A stretch of DNA of 64,000 nt, taken from CAZVYJ01 sp964631565. Its GTDB lineage: Bacteria; Planctomycetota; Phycisphaerae; SM23-33. This document shows, piece after piece, positions 20,301 through 29,056 of this stretch. The number at the start of each line of letters is the position of its first letter. The first letter of the stretch is position 1. Location of the stretch: positions 1 to 64,000 of the forward strand of contig CAZVYJ010000006.1 of NCBI GenBank assembly GCA_964631565.1. Reading direction: 5' to 3'. Position numbers and translations under genes: made by a program. Under the pieces are notes generated by a model that worked only from the letters and a program-made list of their open reading frames with translations, did no database searches and had not been told where the DNA came from.

Positions 20301-21728
20301 CTATCGTCTGCGTTTTTTGCGTTTCTCGCGTTCTTTTTTGGTGAGGCGTTTTGAACGCTGTTTCGTTTTGAACTTCGGCATCATGCCGCTCATGCCGGCC
20401 TGCCCCATCTGCTGGGCGAACTTCATGCGGTCCTTCATGCCCATGCCGGCCATCTGCTTCATCATGCTGGCGGCCATGTTGAAGCTCTTGATCATACCGG
20501 ATACATCCTGAGGATCGGTGCCGCTGCCCCTGGCTATGCGACGCCGGCGCGACGCCTCAATGAGAGATGGCTCTTCGCGTTCCCTGGCCGTCATGGATTG
20601 TATGATGGCCTCCATGCGGACTATTTCGTTGCCGTCCATCTGCATCGACTGTATCTGCGAGCCCATACCGGGCATCAGCTTGAGAATTTCCTTCAGCGGG
20701 CCGAGTTTTCGCATCTGCTTCATCTGGCCAAGGAAGTCAGTCAGCGTAAACTTGCCCTTGGCCATTTTTTCCTGGAGCCTGGCCTGTTGTTCGGCGTCGA
20801 ACTGCGCCTGCGTTTTTTCAACGAGCGTAACGACGTCGCCCATACCGAGTATCCGCCCGGCCATCCGGTCAGGGTGGAACTCTTCGAGATTGTCGAGCTT
20901 CTCACCGACGCCGATGAACTTTATCGGCTTGCCGGTGACGGCCTTGACGGACAGCGCGGCGCCGCCGCGTGCGTCGGAGTCGAATTTCGTCAGGATGACG
21001 CCGTCGAGTTCCAGCCGCTCGTTGAACTCCCGTGCGGAGTTTACAGCGTCCTGGCCTGTCATGGCGTCGCAGACGAGATATATCTGGTGCGGGCTGACAG
21101 CCGAGGCGATGTCCTCGGCCTGCTTCATCATGTCCTCGTCGATATGCAGCCGGCCTGCCGTGTCGATAATGACCACGTCGCATTCCTGCTCGCCGGCCGC
21201 CTTGATAGACTGCCTGGCGACGCGAACCGGATTCTTCTCGCCATCGATGCGGTAGACCGGCACCCCCACCTGCCCCGCCACGACGCTTAACTGGTCTACG
21301 GCAGCCGGCCTCTGGAGGTCGCACGCGACGAGCATCGGGTGCTTGCCCTTCGAGAGGCAGTACTTCGCGAGCTTGCCGCAGGTTGTGGTTTTGCCGGAGC
21401 CCTGCAGGCCGGCCATCATGATGATGGTAGGCGGCGGGCTGACGTAATAGATCGTCGAGTCCACCGGCCCCATCAGGGCAGCCAGTTCATCATGGACTAT
21501 CTTGACCATGAGCTGGCCCGGATGCAGCGAGGCGATAACTTCCTGTCCGAGGGCCTTCTGGACGATGTCGTCGCAGAACTGCTTGACGACTTTGTAGTTG
21601 ACGTCGGCCTCGAGCAGCGCCTGGCGTACATCCCGCATGGCGTCGCGGATGTTCTGCTCGGTAATTCTTCCTCGTCCGGACAACCTGCGGAACATGCCGT
21701 TAAATTTGTCAGTCAGTGCTTCAAACAT
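20301..21728 (-). CDS. ffh: Signal recognition particle protein Ffh
   Basis: The 475-residue SRP GTPase that binds signal peptides and 4.5S RNA and delivers ribosomes to FtsY. The order is: N domain (about 1-85); G domain with GLQGSGKTTTCGKLA near 105, DTAGR near 190 and TKFDSDARGG near 248; and the methionine-rich M domain (about 330-450, runs such as MAASMMKQMAGMGM) with the RNA-binding helix RRRRIARGSG. It ends in a strongly basic tail, KTKQRSKRLTKKEREKRKKRR. Its stop is about 190 bases before tRNA-Ile on the same strand. The SRP RNA gene was not seen here. Confidence 0.98.
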   Translation of the reverse strand: MFEALTDKFNGMFRRLSGRGRITEQNIRDAMRDVRQALLEADVNYKVVKQFCDDIVQKALGQEVIASLHPGQLMVKIVHDELAALMGPVDSTIYYVSPPPTIIMMAGLQGSGKTTTCGKLAKYCLSKGKHPMLVACDLQRPAAVDQLSVVAGQVGVPVYRIDGEKNPVRVARQSIKAAGEQECDVVIIDTAGRLHIDEDMMKQAEDIASAVSPHQIYLVCDAMTGQDAVNSAREFNERLELDGVILTKFDSDARGGAALSVKAVTGKPIKFIGVGEKLDNLEEFHPDRMAGRILGMGDVVTLVEKTQAQFDAEQQARLQEKMAKGKFTLTDFLGQMKQMRKLGPLKEILKLMPGMGSQIQSMQMDGNEIVRMEAIIQSMTAREREEPSLIEASRRRRIARGSGTDPQDVSGMIKSFNMAASMMKQMAGMGMKDRMKFAQQMGQAGMSGMMPKFKTKQRSKRLTKKEREKRKKRRR

Positions 21729-21781
21729 AGGGTCAAGAGGATACCATGTCGCGGCACATGAGGAAAGTCACAACCCCGCAG

Positions 21782-22423
21782 CTACCTGGCGAGTTCCGGA
21801 AAAATCTGCATTATGGACCTGAACACGAAATGACAGCCGATGGCGACGATGAAAATCTGCATAATCCGTCCCACAGCCAATGTACCGATCCGACCCATAA
21901 CCCTGTAGATAAACTGGGTGCAATTAAGCACAACCATGACGATCGCAAAAGCCGCCATCGCCGCAGCCAGCCCGAAAAGCAGCCCTCGCTGACTGACGAT
22001 AAGCATGACCGTGACTATGGTCCCGGGGCCGACCAGCAGCGGAGAAGCGATGGGAGAAACGGCGATTTTCATCTCTTCCACCCTGCGGGTTTCGGGGTCC
22101 AGTTTTTCAGCGGGCGACCTTCTGCCCCTGTCATGAATGAGAATGCTCCTGACGCCGACCACAATAAGAATAAGTCCGCCGCCGAACATGAATTCCGACA
22201 TGTCGAGATGGAACACGTACTGCAGGAGGTATTTTCCACCGACGGCCATCACTACAACTATCACAAACGCCGTCACGCCGGCGAGGTTGAGCATTTTGCG
22301 CCGATCGGCGGGGTCAAAGTCCTCAATGAGACTTACGAACACCGGAAGATTGCCGATGGGGTTAACAATGGCGAGGATACTTATAACCGCTTCAAGAAAT
22401 ACCCGGACTTCTTCCCATGTCAT
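21782..22423 (-). CDS. MarC-family integral membrane protein
   Basis: 213 residues with six hydrophobic segments. It has the MarC-family signatures ILAIVNPIGNLPVFVSL at about 17-33 and the duplicated PIASPLLVGPGTIVTVMLI near 125-143; the NP(I/L)G and GPG turns are typical. Despite the name, MarC proteins have no proven role in antibiotic resistance, and the function is unknown. It lies 53 bases upstream of ffh and 32 bases downstream of mtnP, all on the minus strand. Confidence 0.9.
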   Translation of the reverse strand: MTWEEVRVFLEAVISILAIVNPIGNLPVFVSLIEDFDPADRRKMLNLAGVTAFVIVVVMAVGGKYLLQYVFHLDMSEFMFGGGLILIVVGVRSILIHDRGRRSPAEKLDPETRRVEEMKIAVSPIASPLLVGPGTIVTVMLIVSQRGLLFGLAAAMAAFAIVMVVLNCTQFIYRVMGRIGTLAVGRIMQIFIVAIGCHFVFRSIMQIFPELAR

Positions 22424-22455
22424 GGCCAGGCTCTCCAGTGCTTATAAACTGATAT

Positions 22456-23331
22456 TTACAGATACTTTTCCACCAGTACGCCGTAGTGTTCCCTGGCGGC
22501 CGGCGGTATCTTAGCGCGGTCGGTCCAGATCGCAAGCTCCAGTGCCGAGTGCGCCGGCGAGGGCTTGTCGGCGATTTCACCGAACCGCTCGACAGCTGCC
22601 TTTATCAGCATCACGGCGTTTTTCGTCGCCTCGGTCAGGTTGCCGATAATTTCCTTGAGCAGTTCATGCTTGTCGAGATCGCCCGGCGTGAGGCGCCAGC
22701 AATCGTAGTCGCTCGGCAGGCAGACCATCGCGTATGCAAGCTCGGCCTCGCGTGCGAGCTTCGCTTCCGGCATTGCCGTCATGCCGATGAGATCGCCGCC
22801 CCAGAGGCGGTGCATCTCGCTTTCGGCGCGGGTGGAGAAGGCCGGGCCTTCCATGCAGACATACGTTCCGCCGTCATGCACGGTGGTGCTCACCGCGTCG
22901 GCACAGCCGAGCAGATGTTCGCGAAGAACCGGACAGAACGGTGTGGCAAATTCCGTATGAGCCGCAAAAAAATCATCAAAGAACGTCGGCGTGCGACGAT
23001 ACGTCTTGTCGATTATCTGGTCGGGAATAACCAGGTGCTTTGGAGCGATATCCTCTCTAAGCGACCCGACCGCCCCGGATGCGATTACATGCGTACATCC
23101 CAGCGCCTTGAGCGCGTAAATGTTGGCGCGATAGTTGACCATCGAGGGGTGAATGGTGTGGCCGGGCCCGTGGCGGTTGATAATCGCGATTTCCGTGCCT
23201 TTCCAGCAGCCCTGGATTATTTCATCGGACGGCTCGCCGAACGGCGTGTCCATTTTCACTTTTTTGCCGGATTCGCTGGAGCAAAGTGCATCCCCCAGGC
23301 CGCTGCCGCCTATAATGCCGACTTTCGCCAT
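22456..23331 (-). CDS. mtnP: S-methyl-5'-thioadenosine phosphorylase
   Basis: A 291-residue member of the trimeric PNP/MTAP family. The phosphate-binding start VGIIGGSGLGD, the NRHGPGHTIHPSMVNYRAN stretch near 55-75, ASGAVGSLRED near 88 and MEGPAFSTRAES near 180 are all present. A conserved EAKLAREAEL segment near 208 and a DYDCW motif follow. It should cleave methylthioadenosine with phosphate for methionine salvage; a purine nucleoside phosphorylase with broader taste cannot be excluded from sequence alone. ATG 23331. Other methionine-salvage genes are absent here. Confidence 0.9.
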   Translation of the reverse strand: MAKVGIIGGSGLGDALCSSESGKKVKMDTPFGEPSDEIIQGCWKGTEIAIINRHGPGHTIHPSMVNYRANIYALKALGCTHVIASGAVGSLREDIAPKHLVIPDQIIDKTYRRTPTFFDDFFAAHTEFATPFCPVLREHLLGCADAVSTTVHDGGTYVCMEGPAFSTRAESEMHRLWGGDLIGMTAMPEAKLAREAELAYAMVCLPSDYDCWRLTPGDLDKHELLKEIIGNLTEATKNAVMLIKAAVERFGEIADKPSPAHSALELAIWTDRAKIPPAAREHYGVLVEKYL

Positions 23332-23395
23332 TTAAACGAACTCCTTTCGTATATAACACCCCGCATCACCGTCGCGGAGCATGTGAAACCTACTG

Positions 23396-26300
23396 CTATT
23401 CCTCTTCAATTGAAGGGCTGACGAGTCTGCGCAGCGCCTCGTCCAGGCTTCGCAGGGAAACGCTGCGCCGCTTCGGATTGGCAACCGTGCCCGTAACCTG
23501 TATTTCAAGCAGCTCGCGCAGAATCGGTTCGAGCAGTTCTTCCGCCAGCGCCGGCAGCCGCGGCACCTTGCCCGGAGGCCCGGCAAGGAAGTTAAGGTTC
23601 AGGCTCTGCGTGCGGGTATTGACCGTTCCGGAACCGACAACCGACAGCGCCGAACCGCTGAGGAATATCTCGTTGAAAATAAGCTTGTCGCCGAGCAGTT
23701 CGTAGCGGACTTCGCCCTCGTCGAAAGCCTCTTTGCTGGGCATGGCAAGGTAGACGACATTCAGCGCCCCGAGCATGACAGGCAGTTTGTACATTTTGCC
23801 TTTTTCGATCTTGAGCACACCCTTGGCCCGCCGCTTGGTGGGATCGTTGCCGATGGTGGTGAACTCCACCGTGCCGGTCAGAAGGCCTTTTACGTCGGGC
23901 CGCTTTTTCAGGTCGGGAATGCTCGCGGCGATAAGCTCTTCAAGCTTGATGTTCTCGATGTCCAGGCGCAGGCCGTACTGAACCGGGTCTCCGAGCCGCA
24001 CATGCACCAGCCCGGCCAGCCTGCCGCCGTGCAACTTGCCGGAAAGATCCTCAAACTGAAGCAGCGTGCTGCGTGAATTTTTGATAAACCGCCCTTCGAG
24101 ATCCGTTATCGTGTGGTCGCCCACTTTAATCTTGTCGAACGCCATGTCCGCTTTGACCGCGACGCCTTCGGACGACCTGGCGAACGAACCTTCGATGGTG
24201 CCTGTAAGTTTTTCGGTGGACAGTCCGATGTCAATCGACGCATCGGCGAGTTTGACTTTTCCGTGCATGCTCCAGGTGACATCGTAATCTTCAGCTTCTA
24301 TCGGCTGGGTCGCGGAAACCGCGACTTCGGTCTTTTTCTCGACCAGAGGCCTGCGTGCGAAAAGGAACTTGGAAATATCGATATCGCATTTCCCGCCCGG
24401 TTTGAACCGCTTCTTGAGCACGTCGAACTCTTCGGGAAGCGAGTCGAGCAGCTCTCGCGTTATCGGAATTTCTGTTCCCACAAACGACAGTTCAGCCCAC
24501 TGCTTGTCTTCGCTTGAAATAATCCTGCCGTCCAGCGTCACCGTCATGTTGCCAGATGCAGCGGACACTTTTCTAAGCTCGATCCGCCCCGGTCTGATTA
24601 TCGCCTTGCCTGTGATATTGCGAAACTCGAACGGAAGATGTTTGTACTTGAGGCTCATCTCCGTCGGTTCGACGAGCAGGCTGTAGTCAAGCTCGCCCGG
24701 ATTCTCCGGCGAGTTGCGCTGGACCGAGAGGACCATGTCCGCCCGCCCGGTCGGCGAAAGGTCTTCCCACAGCTGTCTGGAGTTCGGCGGCAACGCGACT
24801 TTGAAAGCCTCGTCGAGCACTACATTGGTGGCCTCGACGTTCATGTCCATTCCCAGTGTGTTGCCGCCGGTAAACAGCAGTCCGCCGGCGATTATCTTGG
24901 TGTTTTCGTGCCGTCCCTCGAGATTTTCGACAATGATGCGCTGCGGCTCTATTGTAAGTGCGCCGGAGGCGTCGGTTACTTCGTAAGGGAACATGTCCAG
25001 GACGAAACGAACATCCTTCAGGGCGACCTTGATGCTGTAATTCAGCGATTCGCCCGGCTGCTGAGTTACCTTGGCGTTAACACTCTCAGCCAGTCCTGAC
25101 GCGCTGAGCGATTTGTACGCAGAACGACTTGATTCGGGAATCGCCTGCTCCAGGCGTTCGTCAAGCGGCAGATTCGACGCGTCGATCGTCAGGTCCACGC
25201 TGGTTTCGTCGTCGCCGGCATTTTCTATAACGCCGTTAATACTGCACTTCGTGCTGCCGCGGGAACCTTTGATCGAATTAATTGCGATTTTGTCGTCGTC
25301 GACGCGAATCTGTCCGACCACGTGTTCCACACGGTAAGGAAAGCCTGCATAGGCAAAGGCCATGCCGCCGTCAGCCGTAATGGTAATATGCGACCGCCCC
25401 GACTGGCCGGGCCTGCGGTAGTATCTTAAAGCGACCGACGCCTGCCCGCTGGGGCTAAGCTCGTTCCACATGGAGAGGTAGCCGGGCGGCAGGGCTTTCC
25501 GCAGGTTCTCGTCGAACGACACATGCTCCGCCATTACGGTGACATCATAAGGCTCGCCCGACGCCAGCGAGAGCTGCCCGCTGGCCTCGAATCGCGCATC
25601 GCCCCGTCGGCCCGTAACGTCCTTGAAACTGACCTTGTCGGCTGTGAAATTAATCTGTCCCCTTACGTCTTCCAGCCTGTAAGGCAGCTCCTTGTAGGTT
25701 ATCGCATCGCCTTCGAGATCGGCTGAACCGGAATACAGCACCTTGCCGTTATCGAGGCGCTTTATTTTGACGCGGATGGTCATCGGACCTTCAGGATTAA
25801 ACGTATCCCGGATATCGCGAAGTATGTCGGCCATCATGCCACGGGCGTGCTCAGCTATCGGAAGCGGCATCTGTATGCTGCTGCAGACAAGTTCTATTTC
25901 AAGCGGGCTGTTGGTGTCAAAGCCCATATACCGGCCGGATGATATGCTGACAGTGGCGTTCTCCATGTCCTTGAAGCGGCCGACAATGTTTTTCAGCGTC
26001 ACGCCGTCTTCGTCGAAAGCCAGCACGCCGTTGACGCCGGTGAGAGCAAGCCCGTCGCCGGAATCAGAATCTTCAAACGACAGCGGCAGCGTCGCCGACA
26101 TGTTGTTGAGCTTTACCTCATAGATATCCTTACCCGACGGCAACTGCTTGCTCTCTATTTCCCAGCCTGCCGAAATCCTGAAACGTTCCAGCCATTCACT
26201 GTACTTCTGGGGCAAAGCCCCGCTTATGCTCTCCGTACTGCCGCCGCCGCTTATCAATTTCAGCTTGCCGTCGGCAAGATTCCAGTCGAACGTCAGCCGG

Positions 26301-26968
26301 ACCGGCTCCTGGTGACCTTCCTTCTTCTCGTCGAACATCACCTTGTAAGACATTGCATCGGAAGGCTCCATCACGAGGTCAACGTGGTTTTCCTTGGTCA
26401 ATGTGCGAACGTCGCCTACAACCCTGGAGAACCGCAGAGTGCCCTTACGAACACTTATTGTCGGCAGCTCCACCGGTTCGGAAGACGTCGGGGCCTCGCC
26501 GGTGCCTCTGACGGATTCAAAGTATTTCTGGGCAGGGTAAAAGTTATTCACCGCGTCATGGTCGATCTGCACTTCCGGCTCGTCGCAGACAATTCTCGTC
26601 GGATGCACCTGTCCGGTGGCAATAAGAGACCATGGTTTATGCTCCAGACTTACCGTCCTGGCCTGGAAGAATGGGTGCTTCGGATTGTCGCTCGGCAGCG
26701 AAACGGTCACGCCGTTAAGCTTTATGTCTCCGAAAAGGTTGAACTCCGCGCTGCGGATGCTCACCGAGCCGCCGGTCAGTTCCGTGAGATACTGTTTGGC
26801 GAGTTTCCTGACACGGTTGCCGTCGGTGACGTAGTGGTAGCCATACGCCAGAACAACCAGCAGCACAAGCAGCAGAATTCCCAGGCCGCGCCGGCGAGGC
26901 GAGATATAACGCCAGAATCGCCGGCGACGCCGAGGCAGATGCTCACTGATTGCTCTGAAAATTCGCAT
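23396..26968 (-). CDS. Large AsmA-like membrane-anchored protein
   Basis: 1,190 residues. A basic cytoplasmic start (RRRRRFWRYISPRRR) leads into one membrane helix (about 29-48). The remainder is a long, repetitive beta-rich periplasmic region with recurring strand patterns such as LPYRLEDVRGQINFTADKVS, FPYRVEHVVGQIRVDDDKI and FPYEVTDASGALTIEPQRI. This is the AsmA/DUF3971/TamB-like type, proteins thought to move phospholipids between membranes or support outer-membrane assembly. The closing domain (about 1090-1190) resembles the AsmA C-terminal region. It is followed after 64 bases by mtnP and preceded after 20 bases by the UvrC-like gene. Confidence 0.8.
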   Translation of the reverse strand: MRIFRAISEHLPRRRRRFWRYISPRRRGLGILLLVLLVVLAYGYHYVTDGNRVRKLAKQYLTELTGGSVSIRSAEFNLFGDIKLNGVTVSLPSDNPKHPFFQARTVSLEHKPWSLIATGQVHPTRIVCDEPEVQIDHDAVNNFYPAQKYFESVRGTGEAPTSSEPVELPTISVRKGTLRFSRVVGDVRTLTKENHVDLVMEPSDAMSYKVMFDEKKEGHQEPVRLTFDWNLADGKLKLISGGGSTESISGALPQKYSEWLERFRISAGWEIESKQLPSGKDIYEVKLNNMSATLPLSFEDSDSGDGLALTGVNGVLAFDEDGVTLKNIVGRFKDMENATVSISSGRYMGFDTNSPLEIELVCSSIQMPLPIAEHARGMMADILRDIRDTFNPEGPMTIRVKIKRLDNGKVLYSGSADLEGDAITYKELPYRLEDVRGQINFTADKVSFKDVTGRRGDARFEASGQLSLASGEPYDVTVMAEHVSFDENLRKALPPGYLSMWNELSPSGQASVALRYYRRPGQSGRSHITITADGGMAFAYAGFPYRVEHVVGQIRVDDDKIAINSIKGSRGSTKCSINGVIENAGDDETSVDLTIDASNLPLDERLEQAIPESSRSAYKSLSASGLAESVNAKVTQQPGESLNYSIKVALKDVRFVLDMFPYEVTDASGALTIEPQRIIVENLEGRHENTKIIAGGLLFTGGNTLGMDMNVEATNVVLDEAFKVALPPNSRQLWEDLSPTGRADMVLSVQRNSPENPGELDYSLLVEPTEMSLKYKHLPFEFRNITGKAIIRPGRIELRKVSAASGNMTVTLDGRIISSEDKQWAELSFVGTEIPITRELLDSLPEEFDVLKKRFKPGGKCDIDISKFLFARRPLVEKKTEVAVSATQPIEAEDYDVTWSMHGKVKLADASIDIGLSTEKLTGTIEGSFARSSEGVAVKADMAFDKIKVGDHTITDLEGRFIKNSRSTLLQFEDLSGKLHGGRLAGLVHVRLGDPVQYGLRLDIENIKLEELIAASIPDLKKRPDVKGLLTGTVEFTTIGNDPTKRRAKGVLKIEKGKMYKLPVMLGALNVVYLAMPSKEAFDEGEVRYELLGDKLIFNEIFLSGSALSVVGSGTVNTRTQSLNLNFLAGPPGKVPRLPALAEELLEPILRELLEIQVTGTVANPKRRSVSLRSLDEALRRLVSPSIEEE

Positions 26969-26988
26969 AATAGCCCGTACAGCAGCCT

Positions 26989-28221
26989 TTACAGTTTGGT
27001 CCGGTCATTATAACCATTATTGGAGGCATCTTGCGATGGGTCACTCTGAGACTTTTTCCGCCCGGACCGTCTTGCCTCCCGCAGATGAAGCAGACCGGCA
27101 GCGTCGTTAACGGAGTCCGACAGCACATCTTCAGTCAGTTCATCGCTCCAGTGAATTATCAAACCGCTTCGTTCTGGTCCGGCGAAAAGATAATGCGAAA
27201 CAAGCCCCGCCGTCCACAGTTCCGCCTCGCCGAAGCTGTGATGCTCACCGATGAACCTGGCCATGCGGCGGATAACCTGCCGCAACTGGGCCTTTTTAAG
27301 CGGAAAGTCCAGCGGCTTTACCGACTCGACAAAACCCCGGTCCACCAGAAAAATTTTCGCCTGCTGGTGATTGGCGCCGCTTTGGACAAATATGAAACGG
27401 AACTTGTCCGCGGGCGCGACGTGACGGAATGCCTCCTTGTCGAACTCGGCAAGCCGGTCGAGCCGAACTTTTAGGCCGGCCGCCCGCTCAAACTCCAGCT
27501 TCTTCGACGCTTGCTGCATTTTTTCGACGATAGCTCCCCTGGCTTCCGCCCTGTCGCCGGCTGCGAAGGCGGCTGCACCGGCGACCACCCGGCGATATTC
27601 AGCCATGGATATGCTGCCGTCGCATGGGCATAAACAACGGTCCATCTCGGCATACGCGCACCGCTGGCCGTGCGGACTTTTCCGCAAACACTGCGGATCG
27701 CGACAGAGATTGAACGCATCGTTCAGCATTTCCACGAACCGCTCAGCCGACTGGGCGCCGGAAAACGGGCCCACGCATAACCCGGCTTTCGAGAACGCAT
27801 CGCGGGTTCGCTGAAAATACGGAAATTCCGACTCGGCATCAACGTGGACGAACCAGGCAGGCTTGTATGCCAGCAGCGAAGTATACTCATCCGGCCAGAC
27901 CTGTTTCGCCAGCTTCAGAAACTCCAGGTCCGTCTCGAAGTGGCCGTGAGTCAGCTTCCACAGGACTTTTCGCGTGATTTCCTGGAGATTCGGAATGTGA
28001 CGGCGCTCCTCGGCGTCCGGATTACGCATGCGGTTCCGCAGGCGGGCGCGTATATCGGCCGCAGGAAGCAGCACGATGGGCCTGTCCGAATCGGCAAGCA
28101 GTAAAAAAACGCCGCGCTTGGCGGGGATTGAGCTGAGTTGTTCGTCAGTAATCGGCGAGACAAGCTGCATCTCGCCGTCAAAATTCCTCTTCCGGTCTGG
28201 CATAATCAGGCTTACAGCCAC
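26989..28221 (-). CDS. UvrC-derived protein without C-terminal nuclease
   Basis: 410 residues from GTG 28221, or 404 from ATG 28203. The N-terminus (about 25-130) follows the UvrC GIY-YIG domain, but the GIY/YVG tyrosines read GVFLLLADSDRPIVLL, and the usual metal-binding Glu appears to be Ala in FLKLAKQVW. The middle (about 160-230) keeps the UvrC cysteine cluster (CRDPQCL...CAYAEMDRCLCPC), and a UVR motif (LEFERAAGLKVRLDRL) could bind UvrB. The EndoV-like nuclease and helix-hairpin-helix end are missing. It is probably an inactive UvrC paralogue that modulates repair. It overlaps the fabZ-like stop by ten bases if GTG is used. Confidence 0.75.
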   Translation of the reverse strand: MAVSLIMPDRKRNFDGEMQLVSPITDEQLSSIPAKRGVFLLLADSDRPIVLLPAADIRARLRNRMRNPDAEERRHIPNLQEITRKVLWKLTHGHFETDLEFLKLAKQVWPDEYTSLLAYKPAWFVHVDAESEFPYFQRTRDAFSKAGLCVGPFSGAQSAERFVEMLNDAFNLCRDPQCLRKSPHGQRCAYAEMDRCLCPCDGSISMAEYRRVVAGAAAFAAGDRAEARGAIVEKMQQASKKLEFERAAGLKVRLDRLAEFDKEAFRHVAPADKFRFIFVQSGANHQQAKIFLVDRGFVESVKPLDFPLKKAQLRQVIRRMARFIGEHHSFGEAELWTAGLVSHYLFAGPERSGLIIHWSDELTEDVLSDSVNDAAGLLHLREARRSGRKKSQSDPSQDASNNGYNDRTKL

Positions 28222-28685
28222 ATGCCGGTGATCCTTCCCTCAAATACCATCTCCCCGTTGACGAATCCCTGCGTATCGCCGACGCACTGGCGGGTCTGCA
28301 TCTTCACCATTTTGCCGATCATGACGATTTTCTGTCCCGGCTTGACGGTGCCGCGAAACTTCACGTCATCCACGCTGGCGAAACCAAGGAAGCCTTTGCC
28401 CGGCAAGGCGGTCATGGCGTAGTAGCTGACAAGCTGGGCGGCGGTCTCTATCATCAGCACGCCGGGAAACAGCGGCCTGCCCGGAATATGCCCGCGAACC
28501 CAGAATTCGTCTTCCTTAATGTCACGAAGGCCGGCGATTTCGAATTTGTCGTAATTTATGTAGTAAATGCCGTCGAGCTGCTGAAACTCAAAACGATGCG
28601 GATTGACCTTCTGGATGCCTTCGCGGTCAACAATTACCTTGCCGGTGTCAATTTCGGAGATATCGAACAACATTCTGGGAGGCAT
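28212..28685 (-). CDS. FabZ-type 3-hydroxyacyl-ACP dehydratase family protein
   Basis: A 157-residue hot-dog-fold protein. The FabZ active-site motif HIPGRPLFPGVLMIETAAQ supplies the catalytic His (near 71) and Glu (near 85). It is slightly longer than E. coli FabZ because of an N-terminal strand region (about 1-45). It should dehydrate 3-hydroxyacyl-ACP in fatty acid elongation; as an isolated copy without fab or lpx neighbours it might serve a special lipid. ATG 28685 follows AGGAAAGAA. Confidence 0.85.
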   Translation of the reverse strand: MPPRMLFDISEIDTGKVIVDREGIQKVNPHRFEFQQLDGIYYINYDKFEIAGLRDIKEDEFWVRGHIPGRPLFPGVLMIETAAQLVSYYAMTALPGKGFLGFASVDDVKFRGTVKPGQKIVMIGKMVKMQTRQCVGDTQGFVNGEMVFEGRITGMWL

Positions 28686-28689
28686 ACTT

Positions 28690-28807
28690 ATACTTCTTTC
28701 CTGTGCAAATGAATAATATCAACTAATAAACACAACCATGCCGCCCCGTAGGGGCAGGGTTTTATATACTCTTCTCGCAAACCGGACAAGTTTCAGGAGG
28801 CAAACCG
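28690..28807 (-). terminator. Hairpins between the Hc1-like and fabZ-like genes
   Basis: Two small stems follow the Hc1-like stop on the minus strand: AAACCGCC-type near 28800-28820 overlapping the stop, and GCCCC-TAC-GGGGC near 28744-28757. The second is followed by TGTGTTTATT and may terminate or attenuate read-through. Confidence 0.35.
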
Positions 28808-28987
28808 TCAGGCGGTTTCCCGCGATTGAAGGACCGCTTCGCGGACTTCCTGGCAGGCTTTCTTTATCTCCTGCATCTGTTTGCGGACGCGGGTTCCGGC
28901 CGCCTTGTTTCCGCCTTCGAATTTGGCCATGTCTTCTTCAACACCGGTTACCAACTGTTTAAGCCGTTCAAACTGTTCCATAGTCAT
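28808..28987 (-). CDS. Hc1-type histone H1-like small protein
   Basis: A short gene of 59 residues that length filters miss. It begins MTMEQFERLKQLV and continues through GGNKAAGTRVRKQMQEIKKA to a stop at 28808. The NKAAGTRVRK core is the hallmark of small Hc1/HctA-type histone-like proteins known from Chlamydiae, Bacteroidetes and Planctomycetes. The rest is an acidic and basic alternating helix. It probably binds DNA and shapes the nucleoid. AGGGG lies just upstream of the first ATG (28987); the second ATG (28981) is also possible. It sits between the BatA-like and fabZ-like genes on the same strand. Confidence 0.85.
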   Translation of the reverse strand: MTMEQFERLKQLVTGVEEDMAKFEGGNKAAGTRVRKQMQEIKKACQEVREAVLQSRETA

Positions 28988-29056
28988 TGCCCCTATAAGG
29001 TAGTTATGACGTCGCCGGACACGGTATCAGCCTTCTTGTCCACGGTCAATGACAAA

